A stretch of 8,639 bases of DNA from Coriobacteriia bacterium (lineage in GTDB: Bacteria; Actinomycetota; Coriobacteriia; Coriobacteriales; QAMH01). Below the pieces are notes generated by a model. The model had not been told where the DNA came from. It searched no databases and saw nothing but the letters and a program-made list of their open reading frames with translations. Made by a program: the position numbers and the translations under genes. The stretch is from the NCBI GenBank assembly GCA_900756605.1, contig CAAEKX010000414.1:1-8639 (forward strand), in the 5' to 3' direction. Positions 1-6,817 of the stretch are shown here, piece after piece; position 1 is the stretch's first letter, and every line of letters starts with the position of its first letter.

Positions 1-254
1 GATCCGTGTGGCAGTACTTCGCGGTGCTGCCCGACATCCGCAGCGTGGGCGTGATGGGCGACGAGCGCACCTACGCGCGCCCGATCATCCTGCGCGCCGT
101 GGAGTCAAGCGACGCGATGACGGCAGACTGGGCCAAGCTGCCCTACGATGTGTTGGGGAGAATCAGCAGCCGTATCGTGGCCGAGGTTCCGGGGATTAAC
201 CGTGTGGTGTACGACATCACGTCCAAGCCGCCAAGTACCGTGGAGTGGGAGTAA
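1..254 (+). CDS. guaA: GMP synthase (glutamine-hydrolysing), C-terminal fragment
   Basis: This is the 3' end of guaA; the first complete codon is at position 3 and TAA lies at 252-254. GuaA converts XMP to GMP with ATP and glutamine in cytosolic purine synthesis. About 83 residues are visible and belong to the C-terminal dimerisation domain. The diagnostic stretches are AVLPDIRSVGVMGDERTY, then ILRAVESSDAMTADWA, and the near-invariant ending with NRVVYDITSKPP before a final EWE. The fragment has no frame damage. Its base composition is much more GC-rich than the genes that follow, so it represents the host backbone. The guaA 3' end is a known integration target for genomic islands, which fits the abrupt change in composition just downstream. 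The 61 bases between its stop and the next gene hold a run of six T but no convincing terminator hairpin. Confidence 0.97.
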   Translation, partial: SVWQYFAVLPDIRSVGVMGDERTYARPIILRAVESSDAMTADWAKLPYDVLGRISSRIVAEVPGINRVVYDITSKPPSTVEWE

Positions 255-315
255 AGGTTGGGTAATGCATTATTGTTGCGGAAGGTCTTTTTTGTAAAGA
301 TATTAGCTTGTTTGA

Positions 316-1380
316 TTAATCCCGAGGCTCGATTCGATCACCGTAGGGAAGGGATTCTATATAGGCCTGCATAAACTTCCAATCCGGATTACCATCCAAA
401 TCTACAGGAAGCCTAACAAGGGATTTCTCCATGTTATCTAATGTCCATTTACGACCGTAGGAATATCTGTACTTTTCGAGTTTTAATACCGTGCAAATAA
501 ATAACGCAATTGCTGGACTCAATTCCCCGTATTCCGATTTCAGATACAAAGCATTGACATCATCGGTTGCCCAATATGGAGTGGGTTGATAGAAAGCTTC
601 ACCAACAGAGCCGTTATAGCTCAGCGATATAGTATTTTCCTTATGAATGGCTTCTTGTTTTATATAATTCGCAACACCATTATTGGAGTCAATTGCCCCA
701 ACGTAGGGGGTACTACCTTCTGTTTGGTCTTCTGCTGTTAAGCGCTTTCCTTTTCGTATATCGAACAGCCCATTCTTGCCGCCAAGTTCAAACCATTTCC
801 ACTCACTTATGTCAAATTGCTCGGAATGCGATATGTGATTACTGGTCTTAATCGGTTCGTGATGCAATGACTTTACGTAGTCTTCCATCCATTGCCAGTC
901 GGGTTCGCCGTCAAAGGTCACAGGAAGCTTAATCTTCGAATATTGCATACGTTCTGGACGCCATTTGCGGCCATAATCCCAACGATACTTATCTGCCATT
1001 ATGACATTTGCAACAAACGTCCCTGTGTATCTATTGAATTCTCCTTTAAGACGGTACAGTGGGTTGACGTCGTGGCTACAAGTGAAAGGCTCATCATGAA
1101 AATAGGCATAACCAACCGAACCATTATTAGTTACGCAAACGGCGTTTGCGGGGAACATCTTCTCGCCTAGGGGTGCGTTGTTTTCGTCGCCGGTTTTTGA
1201 CGCTTCTCTAATCTCATCAAGAGTATGATATGACGTTACTCCTTGATTCACGGCAGATGCCCCAATAAAGGGGATATTGCCCAGCCCGCTTTCTTCGGGC
1301 TTTTTGTTATAAAACCCTTTTCGTATTTCAAATATTTCAGGATACGCAAATTCTTTCCATGTAGATGCATCAAGATTCAT
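316..1380 (-). CDS. Type IIB (BcgI-like) restriction-modification specificity subunit, two target-recognition domains
   Basis: This 354-residue protein would provide DNA sequence recognition for the methylase/nuclease encoded just upstream. It is an internal duplication of two HsdS-type recognition domains, about residues 7-172 and 194-346. Matching segments are FEIRKGF/FDIRKGK, IPFIGASAVNQGV/TPYVGAIDSNNGV, NNGSVGYAYF/YNGSVGEAFY, KYRWDYGRKW/KYRYSYGRKW, and LPVTFDGEPDWQWM/LPVDLDGNPDWKFM. Each domain reads half of a bipartite target. The length is close to the BcgI B subunit (about 340 residues) and shorter than a typical type I HsdS. The ATG overlaps the end of the upstream gene by 11 bases, and AGGAAGG lies 8 bases before it (CCTTCCT on the plus strand at 1389-1395), so translation is probably coupled. 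The frame is intact. The recognition sequence cannot be predicted from this. A type I HsdS is the alternative, but no hsdR is nearby. Confidence 0.9.
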   Translation of the reverse strand: MNLDASTWKEFAYPEIFEIRKGFYNKKPEESGLGNIPFIGASAVNQGVTSYHTLDEIREASKTGDENNAPLGEKMFPANAVCVTNNGSVGYAYFHDEPFTCSHDVNPLYRLKGEFNRYTGTFVANVIMADKYRWDYGRKWRPERMQYSKIKLPVTFDGEPDWQWMEDYVKSLHHEPIKTSNHISHSEQFDISEWKWFELGGKNGLFDIRKGKRLTAEDQTEGSTPYVGAIDSNNGVANYIKQEAIHKENTISLSYNGSVGEAFYQPTPYWATDDVNALYLKSEYGELSPAIALFICTVLKLEKYRYSYGRKWTLDNMEKSLVRLPVDLDGNPDWKFMQAYIESLPYGDRIEPRD

Positions 1381-3364
1381 ATACTCGGCCTTCCTTCACA
1401 AGATATGCCAAGTAATCATTGATAGTCTGCTGAAAATCAGCCTCGCAAAGTGTTGAATAATCAGTTTCCATATAGGCCTCAGCAACCCATTCATCACTGC
1501 CTTTTACAGCTTGCATTGCGCTATACCCAGCTTCAACAGTCTTGTTTCTAAATAGGTCCACCCATTTTTGTTGTATCAACTTCCATTTGCTGCAGCCATA
1601 TTCATCAAACTGCTCTACACGACCAAGATTCTTTTTCTTAACAAAGCCATCGTCTTTGTAATAACCAAAGAAGGATTGCTTTCTCGGTGTTACACCGTCT
1701 TCTTGATAATGAGAGCGATTCAAAGTGAAAACCATGCATACTGCTTGAACGGCTGCACCAGGATAGAAAATCTCTTTTGGTAATGTAAAAACAGCTTCAA
1801 GTGTGTTGTCTTGGAGCAGGGCTTCTTTCATTTTTCTAATTCTTTTCTTGCTCCCTATAGCAGCGCTCATAGGGAGCAAGACGGCAGCGCGCACGCCATC
1901 CCAATCGCTTTCTTTGGCAATATCGGACAGGTATTTAACAAAAACCATTCCTTTAGTCGGATCTTCCTTCCCGTTTCTTTCGGTTGCGGTCCAATCGACT
2001 TTATACGCATCTGGAATAGATCTCGGTTTTGCGTTGTACGGCGGGTTCATTAGAATTACTGTAGGCTTTGCACGCTTGATGAATTCTTTCTTTTTGAAAC
2101 AAGAACCGAACTCTACATTCGAACTTCCATCCCCATGAATAAGCATGTTTGTTGTTGCTAATCCATAGGCTCTCTCTTCGCACTCGATACCATAGATATG
2201 CTCCTGTTTTATTTCACAAGCTTTCTTCTGAAATTCATCATCACTAAGCCTTCGCCTTGCATCAGCAAGCTCTTTTACCATTGCCTGGACCAAAAAGGAT
2301 CCACTTCCACAGCACTCGTCCAGCACAATATCTGGATAAGTCACATCAACAACACGACACATGAAGTCTGTGATATGGTCTGGTGTGAAGGCTTGGTTCT
2401 TGTCCGCTTTCCCAACGTACTTATTGAAAGTGATGAAGAACAGATTGAGAATGTCTTGTCCCTCTGATGAGTCATCATCAATGTAGCGATATATATTCAT
2501 CAAGACGTCTGTTAGAATCTCAATCCAGTCTTCTTTGGTAAGTGCCTTGACTTTTTGATTGGCAAGGACGTCGTTGAGCACCTTGATCTTCTTCTCTAAA
2601 CTTTTTCTTGATTGACTTTTCTTTTTTATACGGAAGTCTGGAGAGGCGTTTTGGCTATCTTCCTGGCTCTCTTCATCGGGACCAATGATCAAATCTCCCA
2701 AAACGCTACTGATGTCTATGCGGATTTGTTCGGAAGAAAACTCACTCCATCGTTTTTGGAGACTCCTTTTCAAGGCTTCGTTAATTCGGCCACCCTCGCT
2801 GTGCTGTTCGACCTCACTTTTCACATATAAAAGACATGTACCAACGAGCTGACTTCGATTGCGTTCGTCAATATCTTTCTTATGAAGCATTTCATTTAAT
2901 GCATAGGTATTACGCATGACCTTTTCTCGATCATTTTGGCGATCAACCGAGAAGAGCCTCTTGTAGTGCTCCATTGAACCAAGCACCGTTTCATTTGTTA
3001 AAAGATGTTCATCGTCAACTTCCGACTTCCAAACACGAACACGGTCGTCATTTGTGTTGGCAAGAATAGCAATAACCTTAGTGCCACGATGAAGTGCATA
3101 TTCTTCTTCAACATATGCTGCAAGTTGTGTTGTGTCGGCATCGGTGAAGTTCTGCTTGGTTTCAATCAGAATGGCATATTCTCCCGTGTCATCACTATCG
3201 ATAAACCTGCGGTCCAGTTTGTAATGGGAGGGCCGTTTGCCATCTAACAGTTCGGTGAGCTTTGCCAAAGATCCAGCATCTTTAGCATAGCTCCATTCAT
3301 CTCCTTCTATGTTGTGACGGTGGTATTCAGAACCGATCGTACTAACTATTGTTTGGCGATTCAT
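1370..3364 (-). CDS. Type IIB (BcgI-like) bifunctional restriction endonuclease / N6-adenine DNA methyltransferase subunit
   Basis: This 664-residue protein probably both methylates adenine in the target and cuts unmodified DNA. The N-terminal part (about 1-140) contains ILIETK at 65-70 after an acidic cluster at 56-62, matching the E-x-K core of a PD-(D/E)XK nuclease. A linker region includes a charged stretch (about 226-262). The methyltransferase occupies about 280-560: QAFTP at 325-329 (motif X-like), DECCGSGSF at 349-357 (motif I, S-adenosylmethionine binding) and NPPY at 440-443 (motif IV, catalysis). The order and length agree with the BcgI A subunit (about 640 residues). ATG at 3364 is preceded by GGAGGT with a 5-base gap, which fixes the start. 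It is first in an operon with the specificity gene. No separate restriction gene is present, so cleavage must come from this N-terminus if the system restricts at all. A methylase-only role is the alternative. Confidence 0.9.
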   Translation of the reverse strand: MNRQTIVSTIGSEYHRHNIEGDEWSYAKDAGSLAKLTELLDGKRPSHYKLDRRFIDSDDTGEYAILIETKQNFTDADTTQLAAYVEEEYALHRGTKVIAILANTNDDRVRVWKSEVDDEHLLTNETVLGSMEHYKRLFSVDRQNDREKVMRNTYALNEMLHKKDIDERNRSQLVGTCLLYVKSEVEQHSEGGRINEALKRSLQKRWSEFSSEQIRIDISSVLGDLIIGPDEESQEDSQNASPDFRIKKKSQSRKSLEKKIKVLNDVLANQKVKALTKEDWIEILTDVLMNIYRYIDDDSSEGQDILNLFFITFNKYVGKADKNQAFTPDHITDFMCRVVDVTYPDIVLDECCGSGSFLVQAMVKELADARRRLSDDEFQKKACEIKQEHIYGIECEERAYGLATTNMLIHGDGSSNVEFGSCFKKKEFIKRAKPTVILMNPPYNAKPRSIPDAYKVDWTATERNGKEDPTKGMVFVKYLSDIAKESDWDGVRAAVLLPMSAAIGSKKRIRKMKEALLQDNTLEAVFTLPKEIFYPGAAVQAVCMVFTLNRSHYQEDGVTPRKQSFFGYYKDDGFVKKKNLGRVEQFDEYGCSKWKLIQQKWVDLFRNKTVEAGYSAMQAVKGSDEWVAEAYMETDYSTLCEADFQQTINDYLAYLVKEGRVYES

Positions 3365-3404
3365 TTGACCTCCGTCACGTGATAAACATTCGAAGAATTA
3401 GCTC

Positions 3405-3430
3405 ATTATAAAGTATGCTTGAGACGTCTC
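3405..3430 (-). promoter_or_regulatory. Candidate promoter and palindromic operator of the restriction-modification operon
   Basis: On the minus strand a perfect TATAAT lies at 3410-3405, about 40 bases before the methylase start. Ten bases upstream of it sits a perfect 10-base palindrome, GAGACGTCTC (3421-3430), covering part of the spacer and the edge of the expected -35 region. No good TTGACA match is visible 16-18 bases from the TATAAT, as in promoters that need an activator. Both elements are seen directly. Their role as promoter and operator is inferred from position. No controller (C) protein gene is present in the window. Confidence 0.4.
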
Positions 3431-3449
3431 TTTGGCTTTAGAATGCAAG

Positions 3450-3477
3450 ACGGGAAGCGGCTCTGATGCTTTCCCGT
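3450..3477. repeat. Inverted repeat (hairpin) in the divergent intergenic region
   Basis: ACGGGAA (3450-3456) pairs with TTCCCGT (3471-3477). The stem continues by GC/GC with a one-base bulge around a short loop. No T-run follows on either strand, so it does not look like an intrinsic terminator. It lies 73 bases before the KAP start and could form in that gene's leader RNA or act as a protein-binding site between the two divergent operons. The function is unknown. Confidence 0.5.
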
Positions 3478-3549
3478 TAACGATAAGTTAGCATCATTTT
3501 CTCAGGTTGAACAGCTTGTTCGTATTGTGCCGAGATAATAGGGGAGTCA

Positions 3550-4914
3550 ATGAAGAGACTGGATCTTGAACCAACAAAGGCCAACATTCTCGCATGTATT
3601 AAAAATGACACTGTTTCCAGGCAGACGGACATCAAGAGACTTATCTCACTTTTAGATGAAATAGAGCCACCTTTTTCAATATGTGTAGATGCGCCCTGGG
3701 GAGACGGAAAAACTATATTTGTGAAATCTGCCCAGATGGTCCTTGAGAGCCGTAATCCCAATCTTGATACTGGCGTAATGGAGCATACGCTTTCTGACGT
3801 AATAGATGAAAACAGCATGAAAACAGAAATTTCCGAGTTCCTCCCGGTCTATTTCAACGCGTGGAAGAATGACATGCTGGACAATCCGCTTGGCTCTGTA
3901 ATCGCATCAATAGCAGCTGATTGCAATATGGATTGGGGTATATCGAGTGACGGAGCATTGCAAAGGGCAGCGGCACTAATAGACTTAATTGGAGGGTTGC
4001 TCGGCTGCAATTTAAATACTTCTATATTTTTAGAAGGGCTTTCAGGGAGTCGATTAATCGAAGAGTATCAAAAGAGGCGAGAACTAGAAAACGAGATATC
4101 GGATTTCATCAATAGCATACTGGCGGAGAAAGCGGAAAAGCTGGTCCTTTTTATTGATGAGCTAGACCGTTGCAAACCGGAATATGCGATTCGCCTTCTG
4201 AGCGACATTAAGTGTCTTTTTGAAAATGAACGAGTAATTGTTGTGTACTCGGCAGATTTAGAACAATTGGCAAACGCTTTGGAAGGTTTTTATGGGGGCA
4301 GTTTTTCAACTCAAAAATATCTTGAGCGGTTTTATGACAGACGTTTTGAGATGGCTCCAGTGAGAAAGAAGTGCTACTTAAAAGGAAGTACGCTTCTTCA
4401 GTATGATGAATATCGATTTGATTCCATAGTCAATGAATTGCTTCAGGCGGTTCCTGGAACAATGAGAGACATAAACCGGCTCAAGATGAGTATTTGCGAT
4501 GCTGAAAGTTTCGCAAAGCGATCGCGAAGCGTCAATGTTGATTTTGGCATCGCGTTTGTCGAGTCAGGATTGCTTCCAGTTTTTTTGTTTTTGGAAAACA
4601 CATATCCGGCTGTCTGGCAAAAAGTGCGTTCAGCCCAGTCATTTGAAGGGGTGTATGAATTCGGGGCGAAATCGTCTGCATTTATTGATTTTCTTGATTC
4701 GGCGATTGATGCCACTTATTCGAACGCAGAAGAAATCGATGACGACAAACGTAAGAATTATGTTGTGAATTTATGCAGCTTAATTTTCATTGAGAGCGAT
4801 AGCACAGATAAAAGAAGAGCGAAGGCGCATGAGGAGCTCGGGCGCAAGTTTTGGGGAACGATGGATGTCGGCGCATTGCGTTCCTTGGATTTCCGGCGAT
4901 ATCGCCCTTCTTGA
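3550..4914 (+). CDS. KAP-family P-loop NTPase, probable antiphage defence protein
   Basis: This 454-residue protein carries the hallmarks of the KAP NTPases, the Kidins220/PifA family: Walker A APWGDGKT at 48-55, the conserved YFNAWKND at 101-108, and Walker B with the KAP signature LVLFIDELDRCKP at 198-210. YLERFYDRRF at 257-266 matches the usual segment after the ATPase core. Many KAP proteins have membrane spans between Walker A and B. Here only a moderately hydrophobic stretch at about 140-161 is present, so the protein is probably soluble or weakly membrane-associated. AGGGG at 3540-3544 lies 5 bases before the ATG. KAP proteins include PifA (phage exclusion) and the QatA defence ATPase, so a sensing or switching role upstream of the TIR protein is likely but inferred. 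The last residues, after about 446, look out of frame; see the remnant at 4919-5020. Confidence 0.9.
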   Translation: MKRLDLEPTKANILACIKNDTVSRQTDIKRLISLLDEIEPPFSICVDAPWGDGKTIFVKSAQMVLESRNPNLDTGVMEHTLSDVIDENSMKTEISEFLPVYFNAWKNDMLDNPLGSVIASIAADCNMDWGISSDGALQRAAALIDLIGGLLGCNLNTSIFLEGLSGSRLIEEYQKRRELENEISDFINSILAEKAEKLVLFIDELDRCKPEYAIRLLSDIKCLFENERVIVVYSADLEQLANALEGFYGGSFSTQKYLERFYDRRFEMAPVRKKCYLKGSTLLQYDEYRFDSIVNELLQAVPGTMRDINRLKMSICDAESFAKRSRSVNVDFGIAFVESGLLPVFLFLENTYPAVWQKVRSAQSFEGVYEFGAKSSAFIDFLDSAIDATYSNAEEIDDDKRKNYVVNLCSLIFIESDSTDKRRAKAHEELGRKFWGTMDVGALRSLDFRRYRPS

Positions 4915-4918
4915 TTAG

Positions 4919-5020
4919 CTCTCGCAAGAAGGCGAAGTTCAGCATCTGCGGCGATTGAGAGAGCTTTATCGAGATACCATTGGTTCGGGTTGGGCTATAA
5001 ACAGTCATTCAATCTGGTGA
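4919..5020 (+). pseudogene. Possible frameshifted C-terminal tail of the KAP NTPase
   Basis: In the frame one base ahead of the KAP gene, 33 codons run from CTC at 4919 to TGA at 5018-5020. They read as ordinary protein: LSQEGEVQHLRRLRELYRDT, then IGSGWAINSHSIW. Upstream in the same frame is GDIALLD (4895-4915), then TAG at 4916-4918. Skipping one base near 4894 in the KAP frame would join LRSLDF to GDIALLD and this tail, interrupted only by the TAG. This suggests that an ancestral KAP protein ended at 5020, 6 bases before a TTG at 5027, and that the tail was lost by a frameshift plus a nonsense change or by a sequencing error. The case rests on protein-like appearance only; the tail has not been compared with homologues. 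Confidence 0.35.
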
Positions 5021-5071
5021 GTCTCGTTGCGCTGGTCGAATGACATAATCTGCAAGTTAGGCGGGGACGTT

Positions 5072-6001
5072 TTGAAAGTATTTCTAAGTCACAGCAGTAG
5101 CGATAAACATGTTGTTGAACCGTTTGCGCTTGCGTTGCGCAGTGTTCTTGGCCAGGAGAATGTCTTTTATGACAGCTGGTCCATACAGCCAGGTGATGGA
5201 ATAATTGATAGGATGAACCAAGGCCTGGCGGATTGCGATTTCTTCTTCCTCTTCATCTCTGAACACAGTCTGACTAGCGAGATGGTGAAAATGGAGTGGC
5301 AAAACGCCCTAATGGCAGAGGCAAAGAAAAGCACAAAACTGATACCTGTAAAAATCGATCAGTGTAAAATGCCTGCGATTTTGTTGCAGAAGCTATATGT
5401 AGATGCCTACTCCAATGGAATAGAAATCGCCATTCGACAAGTTATTGACGTAATTAAGGGTGACAATACTTATAAAGAGTCGGATGAAGTATTTCACAAT
5501 CTCCGAGCATTTACTATAACCGCAGAGAGTGATTATAGGGTTGACGTTGAAATACGCGCCATATCATTCATGGAGCCCATTTCGCGATTTTTAGTTGTTC
5601 TCGGTAACGATGCTGCGAAATTGAGCTGCTTAAGTGACGGCATGGTGTTTCAGGGCCAGGATGGCTCCATACAGCGCAGTGATGGAAAACCAAGCTATCT
5701 TTATTCAATTAGGACAGACCGTGCGACTGCGCCTGGGTTCCCGTTTCGCTTTTCAATAACTGATGATAGGGCAATTGAGATAAATGAAATTCTACATGCT
5801 GTTGGCGAAGAAGAATATGAGCACGTGCCGATGACAGTAATTTTGCCTGATTCTATATTTCACCTTGGCGGTGATGTAGAAGTAGAAATCGATAAGATTG
5901 TTGGCGGCGATATTTCTCAAAGGGAGCGGGAGGAATATTTTACAGAACAAATTAGCAAGGCCAAAGAATCTCGCCAAAATAACCGCGCTCCTAAGAGTTA
6001 A
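5072..6001 (+). CDS. TIR-domain protein with unrecognised C-terminal domain, probable NAD-degrading defence effector
   Basis: The TIR domain starts with KVFLSHSSSDK. It continues through VFYDSWSI, the strand CDFFFLFIS and the helix SEMVKMEW, whose Glu (residue 75 from this start) occupies the position of the catalytic Glu of TIR NADases, then KLIPVKID. The domain covers about 130 residues. The remaining 170 or so are beta-rich (VDVEIRAISFMEPISRFLVV, then a long DGxxxQ/GxP region and VPMTVILPD) and match no family I recognise; the end is a charged helix. No ATG exists before the TIR core, so initiation is non-ATG: TTG at 5072 with GGCGGGG just upstream gives a typical TIR N-terminus. TTG at 5027 (GGTGAG at 5016-5021) would add 15 residues. 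It follows the KAP gene on the same strand, probably as one operon. By family knowledge such TIRs deplete NAD+ upon activation. Confidence 0.88.
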   Translation: MKVFLSHSSSDKHVVEPFALALRSVLGQENVFYDSWSIQPGDGIIDRMNQGLADCDFFFLFISEHSLTSEMVKMEWQNALMAEAKKSTKLIPVKIDQCKMPAILLQKLYVDAYSNGIEIAIRQVIDVIKGDNTYKESDEVFHNLRAFTITAESDYRVDVEIRAISFMEPISRFLVVLGNDAAKLSCLSDGMVFQGQDGSIQRSDGKPSYLYSIRTDRATAPGFPFRFSITDDRAIEINEILHAVGEEEYEHVPMTVILPDSIFHLGGDVEVEIDKIVGGDISQREREEYFTEQISKAKESRQNNRAPKS

Positions 6002-6062
6002 ACATACTGATTGGGACCAGGGGAAGTTGAGCGAATAGACCGATGACGATAGTCACGCACCC

Positions 6063-6443
6063 TTACCTCACTTCGGCCATCCGTACGTAGAAGTCCTCGG
6101 GTATATCGCGATGTCCAAAGCCCCTGACCTTGAGCTTCTTGCCCTCTAAACGATACATGATGCGCATATCGGCGCGTGCTCCCTGTGCGACAGTATGCTG
6201 ATAATGGTAGGAGAGCCAGCCCTCATGGACGTACTTGAGCGAGCTGCTCTGCACCTTGCCGTAGGCAAGCTGCTCTAGAGCACGACAGGTGTTGGCGATT
6301 GCGGCTCGGTATTCCCGCTCGTCAGGCAATGCATGCGACAGTGCAAGTGCATCTTCGGCAAGTGCTCGTGGGTCCGTGAGGACGTTTTTGACCTCGGCAA
6401 TCGCTACGATCGCGTCACGCAGCGCACCTTCGCTAACCGGCAT
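6063..6443 (-). CDS. RelE/ParE-superfamily toxin, second gene of a toxin-antitoxin operon
   Basis: This 126-residue protein has a C-terminal half that ends like RelE/ParE-type toxins: WLSYHYQH at 76-83, MRIMYRLEGKKLKVRGFGHR at 93-112 and PEDFY at 115-119. The R-I-M-Y-R core followed by a GHR-x-x-P motif is the family's typical strand pair. The likely activity is ribosome-dependent mRNA cleavage or gyrase inhibition; which one cannot be told. At 126 residues it is longer than usual (about 85-100) because of a helical N-terminal extension of about 40 residues. Its ATG overlaps the antitoxin stop by 11 bases, so it is translationally coupled, the usual antitoxin-first order. Its 3' end faces the TIR gene 61 bases away, with no clear terminator between. 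It is more GC-rich than the TIR and KAP genes, so it may be a separate acquisition. Confidence 0.7.
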   Translation of the reverse strand: MPVSEGALRDAIVAIAEVKNVLTDPRALAEDALALSHALPDEREYRAAIANTCRALEQLAYGKVQSSSLKYVHEGWLSYHYQHTVAQGARADMRIMYRLEGKKLKVRGFGHRDIPEDFYVRMAEVR

Positions 6444-6801
6444 CGAGCACCGCTCTCAGCGCATCTTCGTGGGAGTTGAGCGCGTCGAGCGCTGCCTTTG
6501 TGAGCTCATCGCCTTCCTGCCAGTCATCGTAGTCCCGTCTCGCGTTGGCGATAGCCGCCATGCTCGCCTGCTCGAGTCTTTCCTCGAGGTAGGAGATGGT
6601 GTCGAGCATTGCGTCCATACCGGAATCCGAGACGAGCCACCCGGCGTTCGTCCCATGGTCGATGATCTCCATCACATCGCAGTCCGGCAACTCCTCGCGC
6701 CATGACTTGCCACGCGCGAGCTCGGTCACGCTCACGTGCTTCGTGGCTCGCACGCTGCTGCGAATCATGTCCGCCTTATCTATGGCCGCCTTTGGGGCCA
6801 T
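6433..6801 (-). CDS. Phd/YefM-like antitoxin, first gene of a toxin-antitoxin operon
   Basis: This 122-residue protein would neutralise the downstream toxin and repress its own operon. Residues 22-70 follow the Phd/YefM pattern: HVSVTELARG, a short helix, then VMEIIDHGTNAGWLVSDSGMDAML, resembling the usual interfering-rule strand with a Gly turn, a strand ending in LVS, and a helix. The C-terminal part (78-122) is charged and helical (SMAAIANARRDYDDWQEGDE), as expected for the toxin-binding tail. ATG at 6801 has a perfect AGGAGG 5 bases upstream (CCTCCT on the plus strand at 6807-6812). The next gene starts within its stop region. It is probably autoregulated through the repeated half-sites at 6818-6862. 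The family call is good for the fold but not for a named subfamily. Confidence 0.7.
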   Translation of the reverse strand: MAPKAAIDKADMIRSSVRATKHVSVTELARGKSWREELPDCDVMEIIDHGTNAGWLVSDSGMDAMLDTISYLEERLEQASMAAIANARRDYDDWQEGDELTKAALDALNSHEDALRAVLDAG

Positions 6802-6817
6802 TTCAGCCTCCTTTTGG

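Noticed and set aside
3477..3818. Minus-strand frame of 113 codons over the KAP start
   Set aside because: It is the antisense of the well-supported KAP N-terminus and shows no recognisable motif or ribosome binding site.
4912..5043. Read-through of the KAP stop TGA in the same frame (42 more codons to TGA at 5041), for example by selenocysteine insertion
   Set aside because: The read-through peptide is Arg/Ser/Ala-rich and not protein-like, no SECIS-type hairpin is evident just after the TGA, and the neighbouring frame reads better.
6043..6056. TGAC-GATA-GTCA hairpin between the convergent TIR and toxin genes as a terminator
   Set aside because: The arms are only 4 bases and no T-run follows on either strand.
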